Origin: Thalassotalea fonticola
GTDB taxonomy: Bacteria; Pseudomonadota; Gammaproteobacteria; Enterobacterales; Alteromonadaceae
Length of the DNA stretch: 64,000 nucleotides
Direction: 5' to 3'
NCBI RefSeq assembly: GCF_032911225.1
Contig: NZ_CP136600.1
Location: forward strand, 434,001 to 498,000
The notes beneath the pieces are model-generated. The model worked only from the letters and a program-made list of their open reading frames with translations, ran no database searches and was not told the DNA's origin. The translations under genes and the position numbers were made by a program. Shown here piece after piece: positions 55,281 to 64,000 of this stretch; the first letter of the stretch is position 1; every line of letters begins with the position of its first letter.

Positions 55281-57488
55281 TTATTCAGCTACAGTACTTG
55301 TTATTTCACTGTTAGCTGTTATTTCAACAATATCCATTTCATCGATCAGGTTAGTTGCGCCATCAATGTGCTCCATAACCCAAAGCATGTAACGTACGTC
55401 GACATGAATTGAACGGTTTAATTTCGCATCGTAATCCCAACCGCCAATAATGCTTTCATACACGCCGTCAAATACCAGACCAACAAATTCAGCTTTACTG
55501 TTTAATGTTGGTGAGCCTGAGTTACCGCCAGTAATATCTAGGGTGCCTAGGAAGTTAACAGGAACTGTATTTAAGTCATCTTTAGTGTACGAGCCGTATT
55601 GTCTTTTGTTGATCAATTCGAGTTGCTTTTTAGGGGCATCAAATGGGAATGCACCAGTGTCTTTTGCCACAATACCTTCAACGGTAGTAAACGGTGTCGC
55701 AGTAATACCATCTTTAGGTGAATAGCCTTTTACGTTGCCGTACGTTACGCGTAATGTACTGTTTGCATCGGCATACACGGGCAAGTTCTTCGATTTATTA
55801 AAAGCAATCAATGCTTCCATAAATTTAGGGCGATAAGCTTGAATATTACCTGCTAGCTCTTTGCCACTGTCTTCAATGGCTTTACGCGCTTTAAACGTAT
55901 GCACTGCTAGCTGAATGAATGGGTCAGTAGAGTTATTAAACTCTTCAGTACTTTTATCCATCCAAGCTAAACGAGTCGCTTCGTCGGCTAGTTTGGTATT
56001 TTTGTATATGTCATTAAGTTTTTTGGTTAATGCTGTTTCGTTTAAACCGTTCTCCAGACCAAAAAATTGATCAAGCTCTTTAATGCGTTGCTTGGCAGGC
56101 AAGGCAGCGTAATGCGTTAACATATGTGACAAGATTTTTTGATCAATATCTAAATCTAAACGACGATTAATGGTTTTCATGCCTTGGGCGAAACGGTCCA
56201 TATCACGCTCTTGATAACCGCGTTGACGCTCAAGATCTGGTTTAGTTTTTTCAATGGCTAAACGATGCAGTTTGTTTGCAGTGGTCAGTAATTGGCTTCT
56301 ACCCATATAACTTAACACATAGCTGCGTGGTGAAAACTCTTGGCTACTTGCTATCAGTTTATTTAAACCAGGCAGGGCATTGCCGTATTTAGCTTTACGT
56401 TTTGCATCACTGTTAATCCACGCGGTTAAATCGCTTTCAAGTTGTTGCTTGCGCTCTAGGGTAGTACCTTTGTTGTAGCTTTCAACTAATGAACCGTAGT
56501 TTTTGGCGTAGTTTGCCAGGCTTGCTAACTCGTTTTGATACTTAATGCGCTTTTCGCTACCTACTGCTGAGTTTTCATGGATCAAATTAATGATCTCTTC
56601 TCGGTAAGATTTAGCGGCAGGGTAAGCCCAAGTAAATTGATGCTCAACTTCACTGGCTACACGGTAGCGGTTAGTTCTACCCGGGTAACCCAATACCATA
56701 ATGTAGTCGTCTTCATCAACAGATGCTTTATTCACTTTTAAGTGATGCTTAGGTTGATAAGGCACATTGTCTGTAGAGTAGTCGGCAGGTTGGCCATCTT
56801 TACCTACGTATGCTCGGTAAAAGCCGTAATCGCCAGTATGACGTGGCCACATCCAGTTATCAATATCACCGCCATACTTACCCACACTTGATGCTGGTGC
56901 GTGCACTAAACGTACGTCACGGATCATTAATTGTTTAAATAAGTAGTACTCAAGGCCGCCATGAAAATTAACTACGCTACAACGGTAGTTTTTATCTTGC
57001 TCACACTCACTTACCAGTGTTTTGCTATTTGTATCAATAAACTTATAACGATCATCGCCTTTCATGGTTGTAGTAATCCCCGCTTTTATAAGCGGTGTTA
57101 CATCAGTAATTTCTTCGGTTACGTAAATACGCTGACCTGGTGCTGCGGGCAATTCATCACTAAATGATTTTGCTAAAAATCCATTTTTAAGCAGGTTGTT
57201 CTCTTCTGTTGAATTATATTGCACAGAGCCATATACACAGTGATGATTACTTACGACTAGCGCTTGGTCTGATACAAACGATGCAGTACACCCGCCTAAG
57301 CTTACAATGGCGCCCATAGGAAATTCGGTAAGGTTAGTTAAGTCAGTCGGATTTAACTCTAAACCGGCAGCAGTTAATTCTTTACTAATGCTAGGTAATT
57401 GATGTGGTTGCCACATGCCTTCATCGGCAATTGAAACGGCGCTTACTGCACTAAATGCACAAAGCAGTAATGATGATAATTTTTTCAT
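55281..57488 (-). CDS. S46 family dipeptidyl-peptidase (DPP7-like)
   Basis: 735 residues with a signal peptide (cleavage about 20-21). N-terminal block GMWQPHQLPSI, catalytic His in VSNHHCVYGS (82-83), the stretch GDIDNWMWPRHTGDYGFYRA and nucleophile GGNSGSPTLN near 655. The residue after the following LVFD is Gly, as in DPP7, where DPP11 has Arg; so preference is probably for hydrophobic or small residues rather than acidic ones. Releases dipeptides from the N-terminus in the periplasm or at the surface. Confidence 0.92.
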   Translation of the reverse strand: MKKLSSLLLCAFSAVSAVSIADEGMWQPHQLPSISKELTAAGLELNPTDLTNLTEFPMGAIVSLGGCTASFVSDQALVVSNHHCVYGSVQYNSTEENNLLKNGFLAKSFSDELPAAPGQRIYVTEEITDVTPLIKAGITTTMKGDDRYKFIDTNSKTLVSECEQDKNYRCSVVNFHGGLEYYLFKQLMIRDVRLVHAPASSVGKYGGDIDNWMWPRHTGDYGFYRAYVGKDGQPADYSTDNVPYQPKHHLKVNKASVDEDDYIMVLGYPGRTNRYRVASEVEHQFTWAYPAAKSYREEIINLIHENSAVGSEKRIKYQNELASLANYAKNYGSLVESYNKGTTLERKQQLESDLTAWINSDAKRKAKYGNALPGLNKLIASSQEFSPRSYVLSYMGRSQLLTTANKLHRLAIEKTKPDLERQRGYQERDMDRFAQGMKTINRRLDLDIDQKILSHMLTHYAALPAKQRIKELDQFFGLENGLNETALTKKLNDIYKNTKLADEATRLAWMDKSTEEFNNSTDPFIQLAVHTFKARKAIEDSGKELAGNIQAYRPKFMEALIAFNKSKNLPVYADANSTLRVTYGNVKGYSPKDGITATPFTTVEGIVAKDTGAFPFDAPKKQLELINKRQYGSYTKDDLNTVPVNFLGTLDITGGNSGSPTLNSKAEFVGLVFDGVYESIIGGWDYDAKLNRSIHVDVRYMLWVMEHIDGATNLIDEMDIVEITANSEITSTVAE

Positions 57489-57790
57489 CTAATTCTCCCT
57501 AATAAATTCTTTTTCTAGATATGGACGGGATTTTTGCAAAAATTGCTAAGCGTAGTCAAATTGAATAATTCAATAATTGTTATAAAAATTATCTAGAAGT
57601 TAATAAAGCTTTACAGACATATATCTTCTTAATATCTATATTTAAGTTTTATGGTTATTTTTCAATGTATTAGACTTTAAATAAGTTTCAATGGTTACCT
57701 GAAGTTGCAACTTATTTTATTGATTGAAATTACGACAGTTTAACCATTTGCAACTATACTTAACTAGGTGAATTAGCATTTACATAACAT
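57489..57790. other. AT-rich intergenic region, nothing identified
   Basis: About 300 bases between divergent genes, A/T runs and no hairpin, repeat or frame that stands out. Promoters for the S46 peptidase and YbaK-like genes must lie here. Confidence 0.4.
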
Positions 57791-57804
57791 GTTTGGAGGT
57801 GCTT

Positions 57805-58284
57805 ATGTCTGTTGCAACCCGACTGGATTCTTACCTGAACCAACATCATATTAATTATCAGGTGATCCCACATTTTCATAGCCTTAATTCTGTAAGCAGT
57901 GCCATATCAGCCAATGTTCCCCTGCATAAAATTGCAAAAGCAGTGATGCTGGAAGATCATGAAGGGCGAAAATTGATGGCAGTATTGCCTGCAAATAATA
58001 AGGTGAGTATGTCATTTATCAATGACGAATTACTTGGCAGTTATCATTTAATTAAAGAAAGCCAAGTGTATGAGTTATTCAAAGATTGTGAGCATGGTGC
58101 TGTGCCACCTGCAGGTGACGCTTATAACATGACCATGATTTGTGATTCGTTACTTGATGAGTTAGATGAAGTGTATCTTGAAGCTGGAGATCATGAAAAT
58201 TTAATATGTGTTGATCATGAGGGCTTTAAAAAGCTAACCGAAAACTCTAAGCATATGCGCTTTAGTAAACAAGTGTTTCATTAA
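57805..58284 (+). CDS. YbaK/ProX-type aminoacyl-tRNA deacylase domain protein
   Basis: 159 residues. YbaK/prolyl-tRNA-editing domain features: KIAKAVMLEDHEGRKLMAVL with the conserved Lys, GAVPPAGDAYNM and ENLICVDHEGFKKL. Single-domain, so a free-standing editing or related hydrolase. Start at 57805 with GGAGG upstream; an in-frame TTG at 57793 is less likely. Confidence 0.82.
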   Translation: MSVATRLDSYLNQHHINYQVIPHFHSLNSVSSAISANVPLHKIAKAVMLEDHEGRKLMAVLPANNKVSMSFINDELLGSYHLIKESQVYELFKDCEHGAVPPAGDAYNMTMICDSLLDELDEVYLEAGDHENLICVDHEGFKKLTENSKHMRFSKQVFH

Positions 58285-58355
58285 AATAGAAACGAGAAAC
58301 AAGGCTTGTGAAGTGACCGCTTAAGTGGGCAACTTGATGGGTTAACTCATACCAC

Positions 58356-58376
58356 TTCCTGAAACAAGTTCAGGAA
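58356..58376. repeat. cctgaa hairpin repeat, short copy
   Basis: TTCCTGAAACAAGTTCAGGAA, a perfect stem from the dispersed family. A second hairpin (AGCTACAAG / CTTGTAGCT, 58401-58424) lies just beyond the YegD gene's end, without a T-tract. Confidence 0.6.
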
Positions 58377-58435
58377 ATGGCTAGAAAGCTAGAACCTAAT
58401 AGCTACAAGCAAAGCCTTGTAGCTATGGCCGTGTT

Positions 58436-59764
58436 TTAGCCAAATTTACGTCCCGCATCTATAGCCAAACCCATGCCTACACTACCGAATTTGTCACCAT
58501 CGACAATCTCTGTGTTTGGGAATAAATCAGTAATAGATTGTCTAACCATAGGTATTGCGGTTGTACCGCCGGTCATAAATACTTTGGTAATGTCGGTGTA
58601 TTTTACGCCCGCATCAGCAATAGTCTGTAATGCCTGTTTCTTAATATTATTTACTTCAGTTTGAATTGCGTCATGTAATTGATTTATTGTTAAATCAACG
58701 TTTAATTTTGACTCAACATAATCTAAATCAATGTTTGCGCTAGCGTGAGTCGTTAAATCAATTTTTGCTTGTTCAACATCAATGGCTAACAAGTGGCCTT
58801 CACGTTTATTAATCAGGTTTAATAAACGGTCTATCAGCTGCTTTTTCTCAACTCTAAAGGCTAGATCCTTTAACGTTATGAGTGTGTTTTTTTCATATAA
58901 ATGATGGATCTTGTGCCAGGTTGCTAACTCGTGATAGTAGCTTGATGGCATAAACATTTGCTTGGTTTCATTATGGGAGACATTGGCTATTGAGCTGCGG
59001 ATGCTAAATTGGCTGTCAGTATTGCGAATTTGTTTGCTTTCTTTAAGTTTACTCTTATAACCCAAGTGTGGCATAACCGTTTCTAAACTTAATTTACGAT
59101 CAAAGTCGGTACCACCAATATGAATACCGCCGTTCGCTAAAATGTCGTCTTCACGATCGCTTCTAAGCGCACGTTCAGGTGACAAGCGCACCACTGAAAA
59201 GTCTGAGGTACCACCACCAATATCGACAATTAAAGCGATTTCTTCTTGATTAATGCTTTGTTCAAAATCAAGCGCCGCAGCTATTGGCTCGTATTGAAAT
59301 AACACATCACTAAAGCCTGCTCTTAACGCTGCAGTTTCCAGTGTATCTTGTGCTAATAAATCGGCTTGTTTGTCATTATCGACAAAATGTACCGGTCGGC
59401 CCAGTACCACTTGCTCAAATGGACGGTTACCACTATGTTCAGCACGCGCTTTTAAGTGGCTTAAAAAACTGGTAACAATATCAGCAAAGGGCACTTGCTC
59501 AGATTTTATTTGAGTTTTCTCTTCCATTAACGGCGTACCTAGTACGCTTTTTAATGAACGCATAATGCGGCCGAATTCACCGTCAATGTATTCATTAATT
59601 GCCGCTCGTCCTAAAAATGTTTGGTTCAGTTCAAAGTGAAAAAATATTGCGCTGGGAATGGTCAATTTATCGCCTTCTAACGGCAAAAGTATCGGGTTAC
59701 CTTCTTCGATGGTACCAAAGGTAGAATTAGAAGTACCAAAGTCTAAGCCGCAATATGTATTCAC
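58436..59764 (-). CDS. yegD: Hsp70-family chaperone-like protein YegD
   Basis: 442 residues, an actin/Hsp70-type ATPase domain: phosphate 1 GLDFGTSNSTFG, phosphate 2 VDIGGGTSDFSVV and adenosine motif VFMTGGTTAIPMVRQS. It lacks a substrate-binding domain and lid, so it is the short YegD type and not DnaK. An inserted segment (about 270-370) varies in this family. Its role is not well defined. Single gene. Confidence 0.88.
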   Translation of the reverse strand: MNTYCGLDFGTSNSTFGTIEEGNPILLPLEGDKLTIPSAIFFHFELNQTFLGRAAINEYIDGEFGRIMRSLKSVLGTPLMEEKTQIKSEQVPFADIVTSFLSHLKARAEHSGNRPFEQVVLGRPVHFVDNDKQADLLAQDTLETAALRAGFSDVLFQYEPIAAALDFEQSINQEEIALIVDIGGGTSDFSVVRLSPERALRSDREDDILANGGIHIGGTDFDRKLSLETVMPHLGYKSKLKESKQIRNTDSQFSIRSSIANVSHNETKQMFMPSSYYHELATWHKIHHLYEKNTLITLKDLAFRVEKKQLIDRLLNLINKREGHLLAIDVEQAKIDLTTHASANIDLDYVESKLNVDLTINQLHDAIQTEVNNIKKQALQTIADAGVKYTDITKVFMTGGTTAIPMVRQSITDLFPNTEIVDGDKFGSVGMGLAIDAGRKFG

Positions 59765-59962
59765 AAAGGATCCTATTTGAATATAGTTAAGGACGGCAAT
59801 TTTACGCGGTGTTGGTTAACTTGGCTAGAGAGTTGTTTAAATACTTTTAAATAAATGATTTAGTTGAAAAGTGAGATAAATTCGATGATTATCAATAATA
59901 CTGCAACGAGTAAATTTAAAAACTGTAAGATCTAATTAATTATTGATAAGTAAGGAGTTAAA

Positions 59963-60601
59963 GTGCGTGTAAAAGGAACTCTCACTAAATGGGATGACGA
60001 TAAAGGATTTGGATTCATTAAACCGTTAACACCAGGTAAAGACGTTTTTGTTCATATTAATAGTTTTCAAACTAAATCAAAACGGCCGATTTTGAACCAA
60101 CTTGTTACTTATACTTTAATAAAAGATCAGCAAGGAAGGTTATGTGCTCAGCAAGCAACTCATGCAGGAGAACGTTTAAATAAGTTAACCGAAAAATATT
60201 CAAAGCCAAGACGCAAAAGTAAAAATGAGACTTCAATGGGTATCTCTTTATATGTGGTCTGCCTTTTTCTTACAACTCTCGCTTGGTTAGTTTTATCAGG
60301 TAAGGTTTCGTTTCATTTTTTTGCGGGCTATGTATTATTAAGCTTAGTTACAGTGATGTTTTATGGTTGGGATAAAAGATCAGCACAAACTGGTCGTTGG
60401 CGAATTCCTGAGTCAACCCTGCATCTGCTCGCCTTAATTGGAGGTTGGCCTGGAGCTGTTTGGGCGCAACAGAGATTTCGTCATAAATCTAAAAAGCTTT
60501 CCTTTAGAATTCAGCTTTGGTTAATGATCTTTACTAATATATCAGCATTCTCTTGGTTTTTTATTCCTCAAACGAGTGATTTTATTAAATCCATGTTTTG
60601 A
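59963..60601 (+). CDS. Cold-shock domain fused to DUF1294 membrane domain
   Basis: 212 residues. N-terminal cold-shock domain with RNP-like GFGFIKP and DVFVHINSF (about 15-35), a basic linker, then a membrane DUF1294 with helices at about 95-140 and 175-205 and motifs YGWDKRSAQTGRWRIPE and LLALIGGWPGAVWAQ. A membrane-tethered nucleic-acid-binding protein of unknown role; the fusion is common in gammaproteobacteria. GTG start with AAGGAG upstream. Confidence 0.88.
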   Translation: MRVKGTLTKWDDDKGFGFIKPLTPGKDVFVHINSFQTKSKRPILNQLVTYTLIKDQQGRLCAQQATHAGERLNKLTEKYSKPRRKSKNETSMGISLYVVCLFLTTLAWLVLSGKVSFHFFAGYVLLSLVTVMFYGWDKRSAQTGRWRIPESTLHLLALIGGWPGAVWAQQRFRHKSKKLSFRIQLWLMIFTNISAFSWFFIPQTSDFIKSMF

Positions 60602-60674
60602 TTTGGCAAGAAAAGCATTTATTGCATAAACTTAGAAGAATAATAGATGTGCAAACTCTTTTAAGGCGAAAACA

Positions 60675-60857
60675 ATGGTTAAATCTTTGTGTAAATGGAA
60701 AAAAAAAGAAGTTGAAAATCATTTACATGAACTTTGGCATATTGTTGATAAACCGCGTCATATTTGTAAAGATTGCGCTCGTTCATCACATACCAAAGGC
60801 TATTTGTGTAAACCACTAAAATTGCCACACGATAGCCACAGCGGTAACAGAGATTGA
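60675..60857 (+). CDS. Small protein with paired cysteines
   Basis: 60 residues, basic and Cys-containing: MVKSLCKWKKKEVENHLHEL, then PRHICKDCARSSHTKGYLCKP with CxxC and a further Cys. It resembles a short conserved family of marine gammaproteobacteria, possibly zinc-binding. Starts 74 bases after the cold-shock gene with AAGGCGAAAACAATG upstream. Overlapping frames on both strands look like shadows. Confidence 0.65.
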   Translation: MVKSLCKWKKKEVENHLHELWHIVDKPRHICKDCARSSHTKGYLCKPLKLPHDSHSGNRD

Positions 60858-60875
60858 CCAAGATTGTTTTAGCTA

Positions 60876-62411
60876 TTAAACGCCTCGATAACTTAATTTA
60901 ATTCCTAATTTAAGCATTTGTTTTTTCTCAGTATCCAGATTGGCTGTAAATAATGCCTTATCAATCAACCACTTTTGTGGAAATTCTAGTTTAACGTCTG
61001 CTTTGTTCACTTTTATTAGCCAGCTTGGCAGAAAGCCATGTTGACGTTTTTGATTAAATAATATCGCTAATCTAAATATTACAATGAGCCGAATAACAAA
61101 CGTAGACTCGAATAGTGACATGGCCGGGATTAATTCTTTGCGGATTTTTTTTCTGTGTAACAATAATAGGGTTGTTAACAAAGCAAGCTCATCTTGATTG
61201 AAGCCGAGCATGCTAGCATTTTCTACGATATAAGCTGAATGTTTGTGATAACTTGATGAATTTATGTGTAAGCCAACTTCATGCAGAACACTTGCCCATT
61301 GTAAGTACAATTTAGTTTCTGGCATTGCTGTAAAGTTCCAGCCAGTTTGACATTGCCTTAACAATTGCATGCAAGTTTGAGTAACATGATCGCTCTGTTG
61401 TTGATCAACACTTACCCGCTTAATCAGGCTGGTAATGCTTCTTTCTCTAATGTCTTCATGTTGTAAGTGTTCTTCCATTTCATAGAGTACACCTTCTCTT
61501 AGGGCTTTGTCGCAATACTCAATCTGGTCTACATCAAACAGCTCAAAAATAGCTAACATTATAATTAAGCCACCAACAATAACATGTTGCCTTTCTAGTG
61601 CTAATCCCGGTATTTTTATCTGTTGTAGTTGCTCGAATTTTAGCAGAGCATTTTTAATGTCATTTAACGCCTGATACGTCAGCGAACCTTGACAGAAGTT
61701 GTTGGCATGGGCTATTTCAATTAATGCTGACACGGTTCCTGATGTACCAATAGTAGATTGCCATGATACCTTTTTATATTGGTCAACAATAGGTTCGAGC
61801 TCTTGCTCTGCAGCCAGCAATGCATTTTTAAAGAGTTTTTTGTTGATCTTACCTTGGCCAAAATGCTTTTTAGTTAAGCTTACACAGCCAACATTTCGAC
61901 TACTAAGCGTTAGGGTTTCAAACCCTTTGCCAATAATAAACTCGGTACTTCCACCACCAATATCGATGACTAAGCGATTACGCTGATAGTGCATAGAGTG
62001 TGCGACACCCTGATAGATAAGACGCGCCTCTTCTTGACCCGAAACAACCTTAATGGGGTAGGGAATTATAGTCTTGGCTTGTTCTAGAAATTCATGCGCA
62101 TTAATTGCTACCCGCAATGTGTAAGTGGCGATGATGTTTACTTGATCGGGATGAAAGCCTTTTAATGTTTCTGCGTATATGGCTAATGTTTTTAAACCAC
62201 GTTCAATGCTCTCTTGTGTTAACTTTAAATTATGATCTAATCCCTGCGCTAAACGAACTCTGAGTTTTTCCTTTAATAAAATTTGTACATCTTGTTCAAC
62301 AATTCGGGCAAGCACTAAATGGAAACTGTTTGAGCCTAAATCAACCACGGCCAGTTTTTGTATTTTGCTGTTTGATTTTCCTATTACAGGCTTTGCAATT
62401 AATTTATTCAT
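60876..62411 (-). CDS. ppx: Exopolyphosphatase / Ppx-GppA phosphatase
   Basis: 511 residues. Actin-like phosphatase motifs AVVDLGSNSFHLVLAR, IATYTLRVAINAHEFL and VIDIGGGSTEFIIG, plus GTSGTVSALIEIA, with an HD-like C-terminal half as in E. coli Ppx and GppA. It hydrolyses polyphosphate or pppGpp; pairing with ppk favours polyphosphate. The ATG at 62411 lies eight bases inside the ppk stop. Confidence 0.93.
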   Translation of the reverse strand: MNKLIAKPVIGKSNSKIQKLAVVDLGSNSFHLVLARIVEQDVQILLKEKLRVRLAQGLDHNLKLTQESIERGLKTLAIYAETLKGFHPDQVNIIATYTLRVAINAHEFLEQAKTIIPYPIKVVSGQEEARLIYQGVAHSMHYQRNRLVIDIGGGSTEFIIGKGFETLTLSSRNVGCVSLTKKHFGQGKINKKLFKNALLAAEQELEPIVDQYKKVSWQSTIGTSGTVSALIEIAHANNFCQGSLTYQALNDIKNALLKFEQLQQIKIPGLALERQHVIVGGLIIMLAIFELFDVDQIEYCDKALREGVLYEMEEHLQHEDIRERSITSLIKRVSVDQQQSDHVTQTCMQLLRQCQTGWNFTAMPETKLYLQWASVLHEVGLHINSSSYHKHSAYIVENASMLGFNQDELALLTTLLLLHRKKIRKELIPAMSLFESTFVIRLIVIFRLAILFNQKRQHGFLPSWLIKVNKADVKLEFPQKWLIDKALFTANLDTEKKQMLKLGIKLSYRGV

Positions 62412-64000
62412 TACGCTCTGATAACTTTAAGTATTGGTAAATCTCCCGTTGCGAGCTCTGTTTTTTATGTTTATCTCGGGTAACATAATTATTTTGTTGC
62501 TGTTGATCAATTACTCTAGCTTTACAGTTATCACCCATTTGTAATTCGAGCATGTCGATGATTTGTTGCTTTAAAGGGGGGAAATAAATTGGTAAACCTA
62601 CTTCTACTCTGTCTTCTATATTGCGAGCCATCCAATCTGCAGATGTGATAAATACTAATGGGGCGCCATTATTATGAAACAGCATCACTCTTGCATGCTC
62701 TAAATATCGGTCAACAATACTGGTTACTGTTATTCGCTCGCTAATACCGGCCAAACCTGGTTTTAAGCTGCACATACCACGAATGATCAAATGAATATCT
62801 ACGCCGGCATTACTGGCATCATAAAGTTTATCGATTAGTTTTTTATCAACCAGGTTATTTAGCTTTAAAATGATTTTTGCCGGTAAGTTTGCCTTAGCAT
62901 TTTTGATTTCGTTTTTTACTAATTGATTAAGCCGTTTTCTCTGGTTTATTGGAGAAATAAGCAGATGATCAAAATGAAAGTCTTTATAGCTATGCTCAAT
63001 AAATTTAAATACGTTATCAACTTCTTCAGCAATTAACTGGTTTTTAGTGAACAGGGCTAAGTCTGTGTATATTTTGGCGGTGTCTTCGTTGAAATTACCA
63101 GTACTGACTTGAGCATATTTAACAATGCTGCCATTTTCCTGGCGATTTATCAGACATAGTTTTGAATGTACTTTGAGTGAGTTAATGCCAAATAATACTT
63201 TAATACCAGCATCGGTCATTTTTTTAGACCATTCAATGTTATTACTTTCATCAAAGCGCGCTCGAAGTTCTACGTTTACGGTTACTTTTTTACCATTTCT
63301 AACCGCATCTAATAATGAACCAATAATTTGAGATTTTTGGGCCACTCGATATACATTTAATTTTATTGACGTTACTGCAGGATCAAACGAAGCTTGGCGG
63401 ATAAATTCTTTAAAATGGTGGAACTTATGGTAAGGGTAGTGCAGTAATATATCTTGCTTGCTAATTGCTTCAAAAGTGGTGTTGTATTTGCGAAACTGCT
63501 TACTGTCTAACGCTCGCCACTTGGTATATCTAAGGCTTGCCTTGCCAACATTGGGGAAATTAATAAAGTCTTTAAAATTTCGATAACGGCTACCGGGTAA
63601 CGTGCTGTCATAAGCAGTAAATCCTAATAACTTCTTCAATCTTTTTTCCATGCGCTGTGGCATTTCTTCATCACACACCACTCGGACAGGGTCTGCATGC
63701 AGACGTTGCTTTAAGCTTTTCGTCATTTTCATCAAAATTGAATCGTCTAAGTCTTGTTCACTCAGCAAGTATTCTGCATCTCGGGTCATTTTAAATGAGT
63801 AAGCAATAATACTGTCAAACGCGAATAACCCTTTGAATATGTCTGTTAATGAAAAACAGACAACATCATCGAGCAAAATGATTTTTTGCACATTGTTGTC
63901 TTTTTCTTTTGGCAATAACACAAAGCGATTGGTTTCAGTGCAGGGTACTTCAATTGCCGCATATTGGTATTTTTCCTGGTTACTTAATTCAACAAATAGA
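62404..64000 (-). CDS. ppk: Polyphosphate kinase Ppk1 (5' part outside window)
   Basis: The 531 C-terminal residues are present; the frame runs open off the right edge through LFVELSNQEKYQYAAIEV, so the start is not visible. The two autophosphorylation-region histidines appear in LKVHSKLCL and YLEHARVMLFH, and RARFDESNN and STGNFNEDTAKIYTDL are conserved. Makes polyphosphate from ATP at the membrane. Co-transcribed with ppx by an eight-base overlap. Confidence 0.95.
   Translation of the reverse strand, partial: LFVELSNQEKYQYAAIEVPCTETNRFVLLPKEKDNNVQKIILLDDVVCFSLTDIFKGLFAFDSIIAYSFKMTRDAEYLLSEQDLDDSILMKMTKSLKQRLHADPVRVVCDEEMPQRMEKRLKKLLGFTAYDSTLPGSRYRNFKDFINFPNVGKASLRYTKWRALDSKQFRKYNTTFEAISKQDILLHYPYHKFHHFKEFIRQASFDPAVTSIKLNVYRVAQKSQIIGSLLDAVRNGKKVTVNVELRARFDESNNIEWSKKMTDAGIKVLFGINSLKVHSKLCLINRQENGSIVKYAQVSTGNFNEDTAKIYTDLALFTKNQLIAEEVDNVFKFIEHSYKDFHFDHLLISPINQRKRLNQLVKNEIKNAKANLPAKIILKLNNLVDKKLIDKLYDASNAGVDIHLIIRGMCSLKPGLAGISERITVTSIVDRYLEHARVMLFHNNGAPLVFITSADWMARNIEDRVEVGLPIYFPPLKQQIIDMLELQMGDNCKARVIDQQQQNNYVTRDKHKKQSSQREIYQYLKLSERNE

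Noticed and set aside
60598..60861. Two other frames overlapping the small Cys-containing gene
   Set aside because: They start inside or opposite the better-supported frame, and only the 60-residue one has a CxxC pattern and an upstream purine-rich site.

Overview
This window is a stretch of an AT-rich chromosome from a marine gammaproteobacterium, most likely Alteromonadales and perhaps close to Colwellia or Thalassotalea. That placement is inferred from gene content: a GlyGly-CTERM subtilisin, an S46 dipeptidyl-peptidase, a Tricorn-type protease, a DUF3019/MipA two-component operon, an OsmC-YcaO fusion and polyphosphate genes. No rRNA or tRNA gene, CRISPR array, prophage or intact insertion sequence was seen. 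Both ends cut a gene: nrdD on the left and ppk on the right.

Layout. 1-1400: anaerobic ribonucleotide reductase genes nrdG-nrdD (minus) behind tandem NrdR boxes and a perfect FNR box. 1670-7588: an orphan DUF2235 hydrolase, then sbcD-sbcC. 7838-11322: a secreted protein of unknown function and an MBOAT acyltransferase with an SGNH-like partner. 11341-18531: a slipin-NfeD operon, a sulfatase-YHYH fusion lipoprotein, and a TolB-like/TPR membrane protein. 18658-30364: DUF3293 protein, TSUP permease, OsmC-YcaO fusion, Tricorn-like protease, RoxA oxygenase and a YeeE-like transporter. These are separated by long intergenic tracts full of dispersed and tandem repeats. 30417-34615: a methyltransferase, an HNH-nuclease remnant, small membrane proteins and a three-lipoprotein operon. 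34870-40095: a 1741-residue subtilisin. 40325-43494: MipA/OmpV - DUF3019 - response regulator - histidine kinase. 43585-50840: a MacAB-like ABC exporter with its own NtrYX-like sensor and sigma-54 activator, preceded by a candidate -24/-12 promoter and twin upstream repeats. 51048-55233: a divergent AmmeMemoRadiSam locus (amrS-tetR-DUF457 against amrB-amrA). 55281-64000: S46 peptidase, YbaK-like deacylase, YegD chaperone, cold-shock/DUF1294 protein, a small Cys-containing protein, and ppk-ppx.

The strongest leads for new biology are two. One is the AmmeMemoRadiSam locus, whose divergent promoter carries a long inverted repeat and whose radical-SAM operon carries a TetR regulator and a DUF457 membrane protein. 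The other is the self-contained sigma-54 exporter operon. Further leads are a three-lipoprotein operon, a repeated ~155-bp element carrying a strong ribosome-binding site and a minimal reading frame, a 23-codon membrane-peptide frame with its own terminator, and a sulfatase fused to a YHYH domain.
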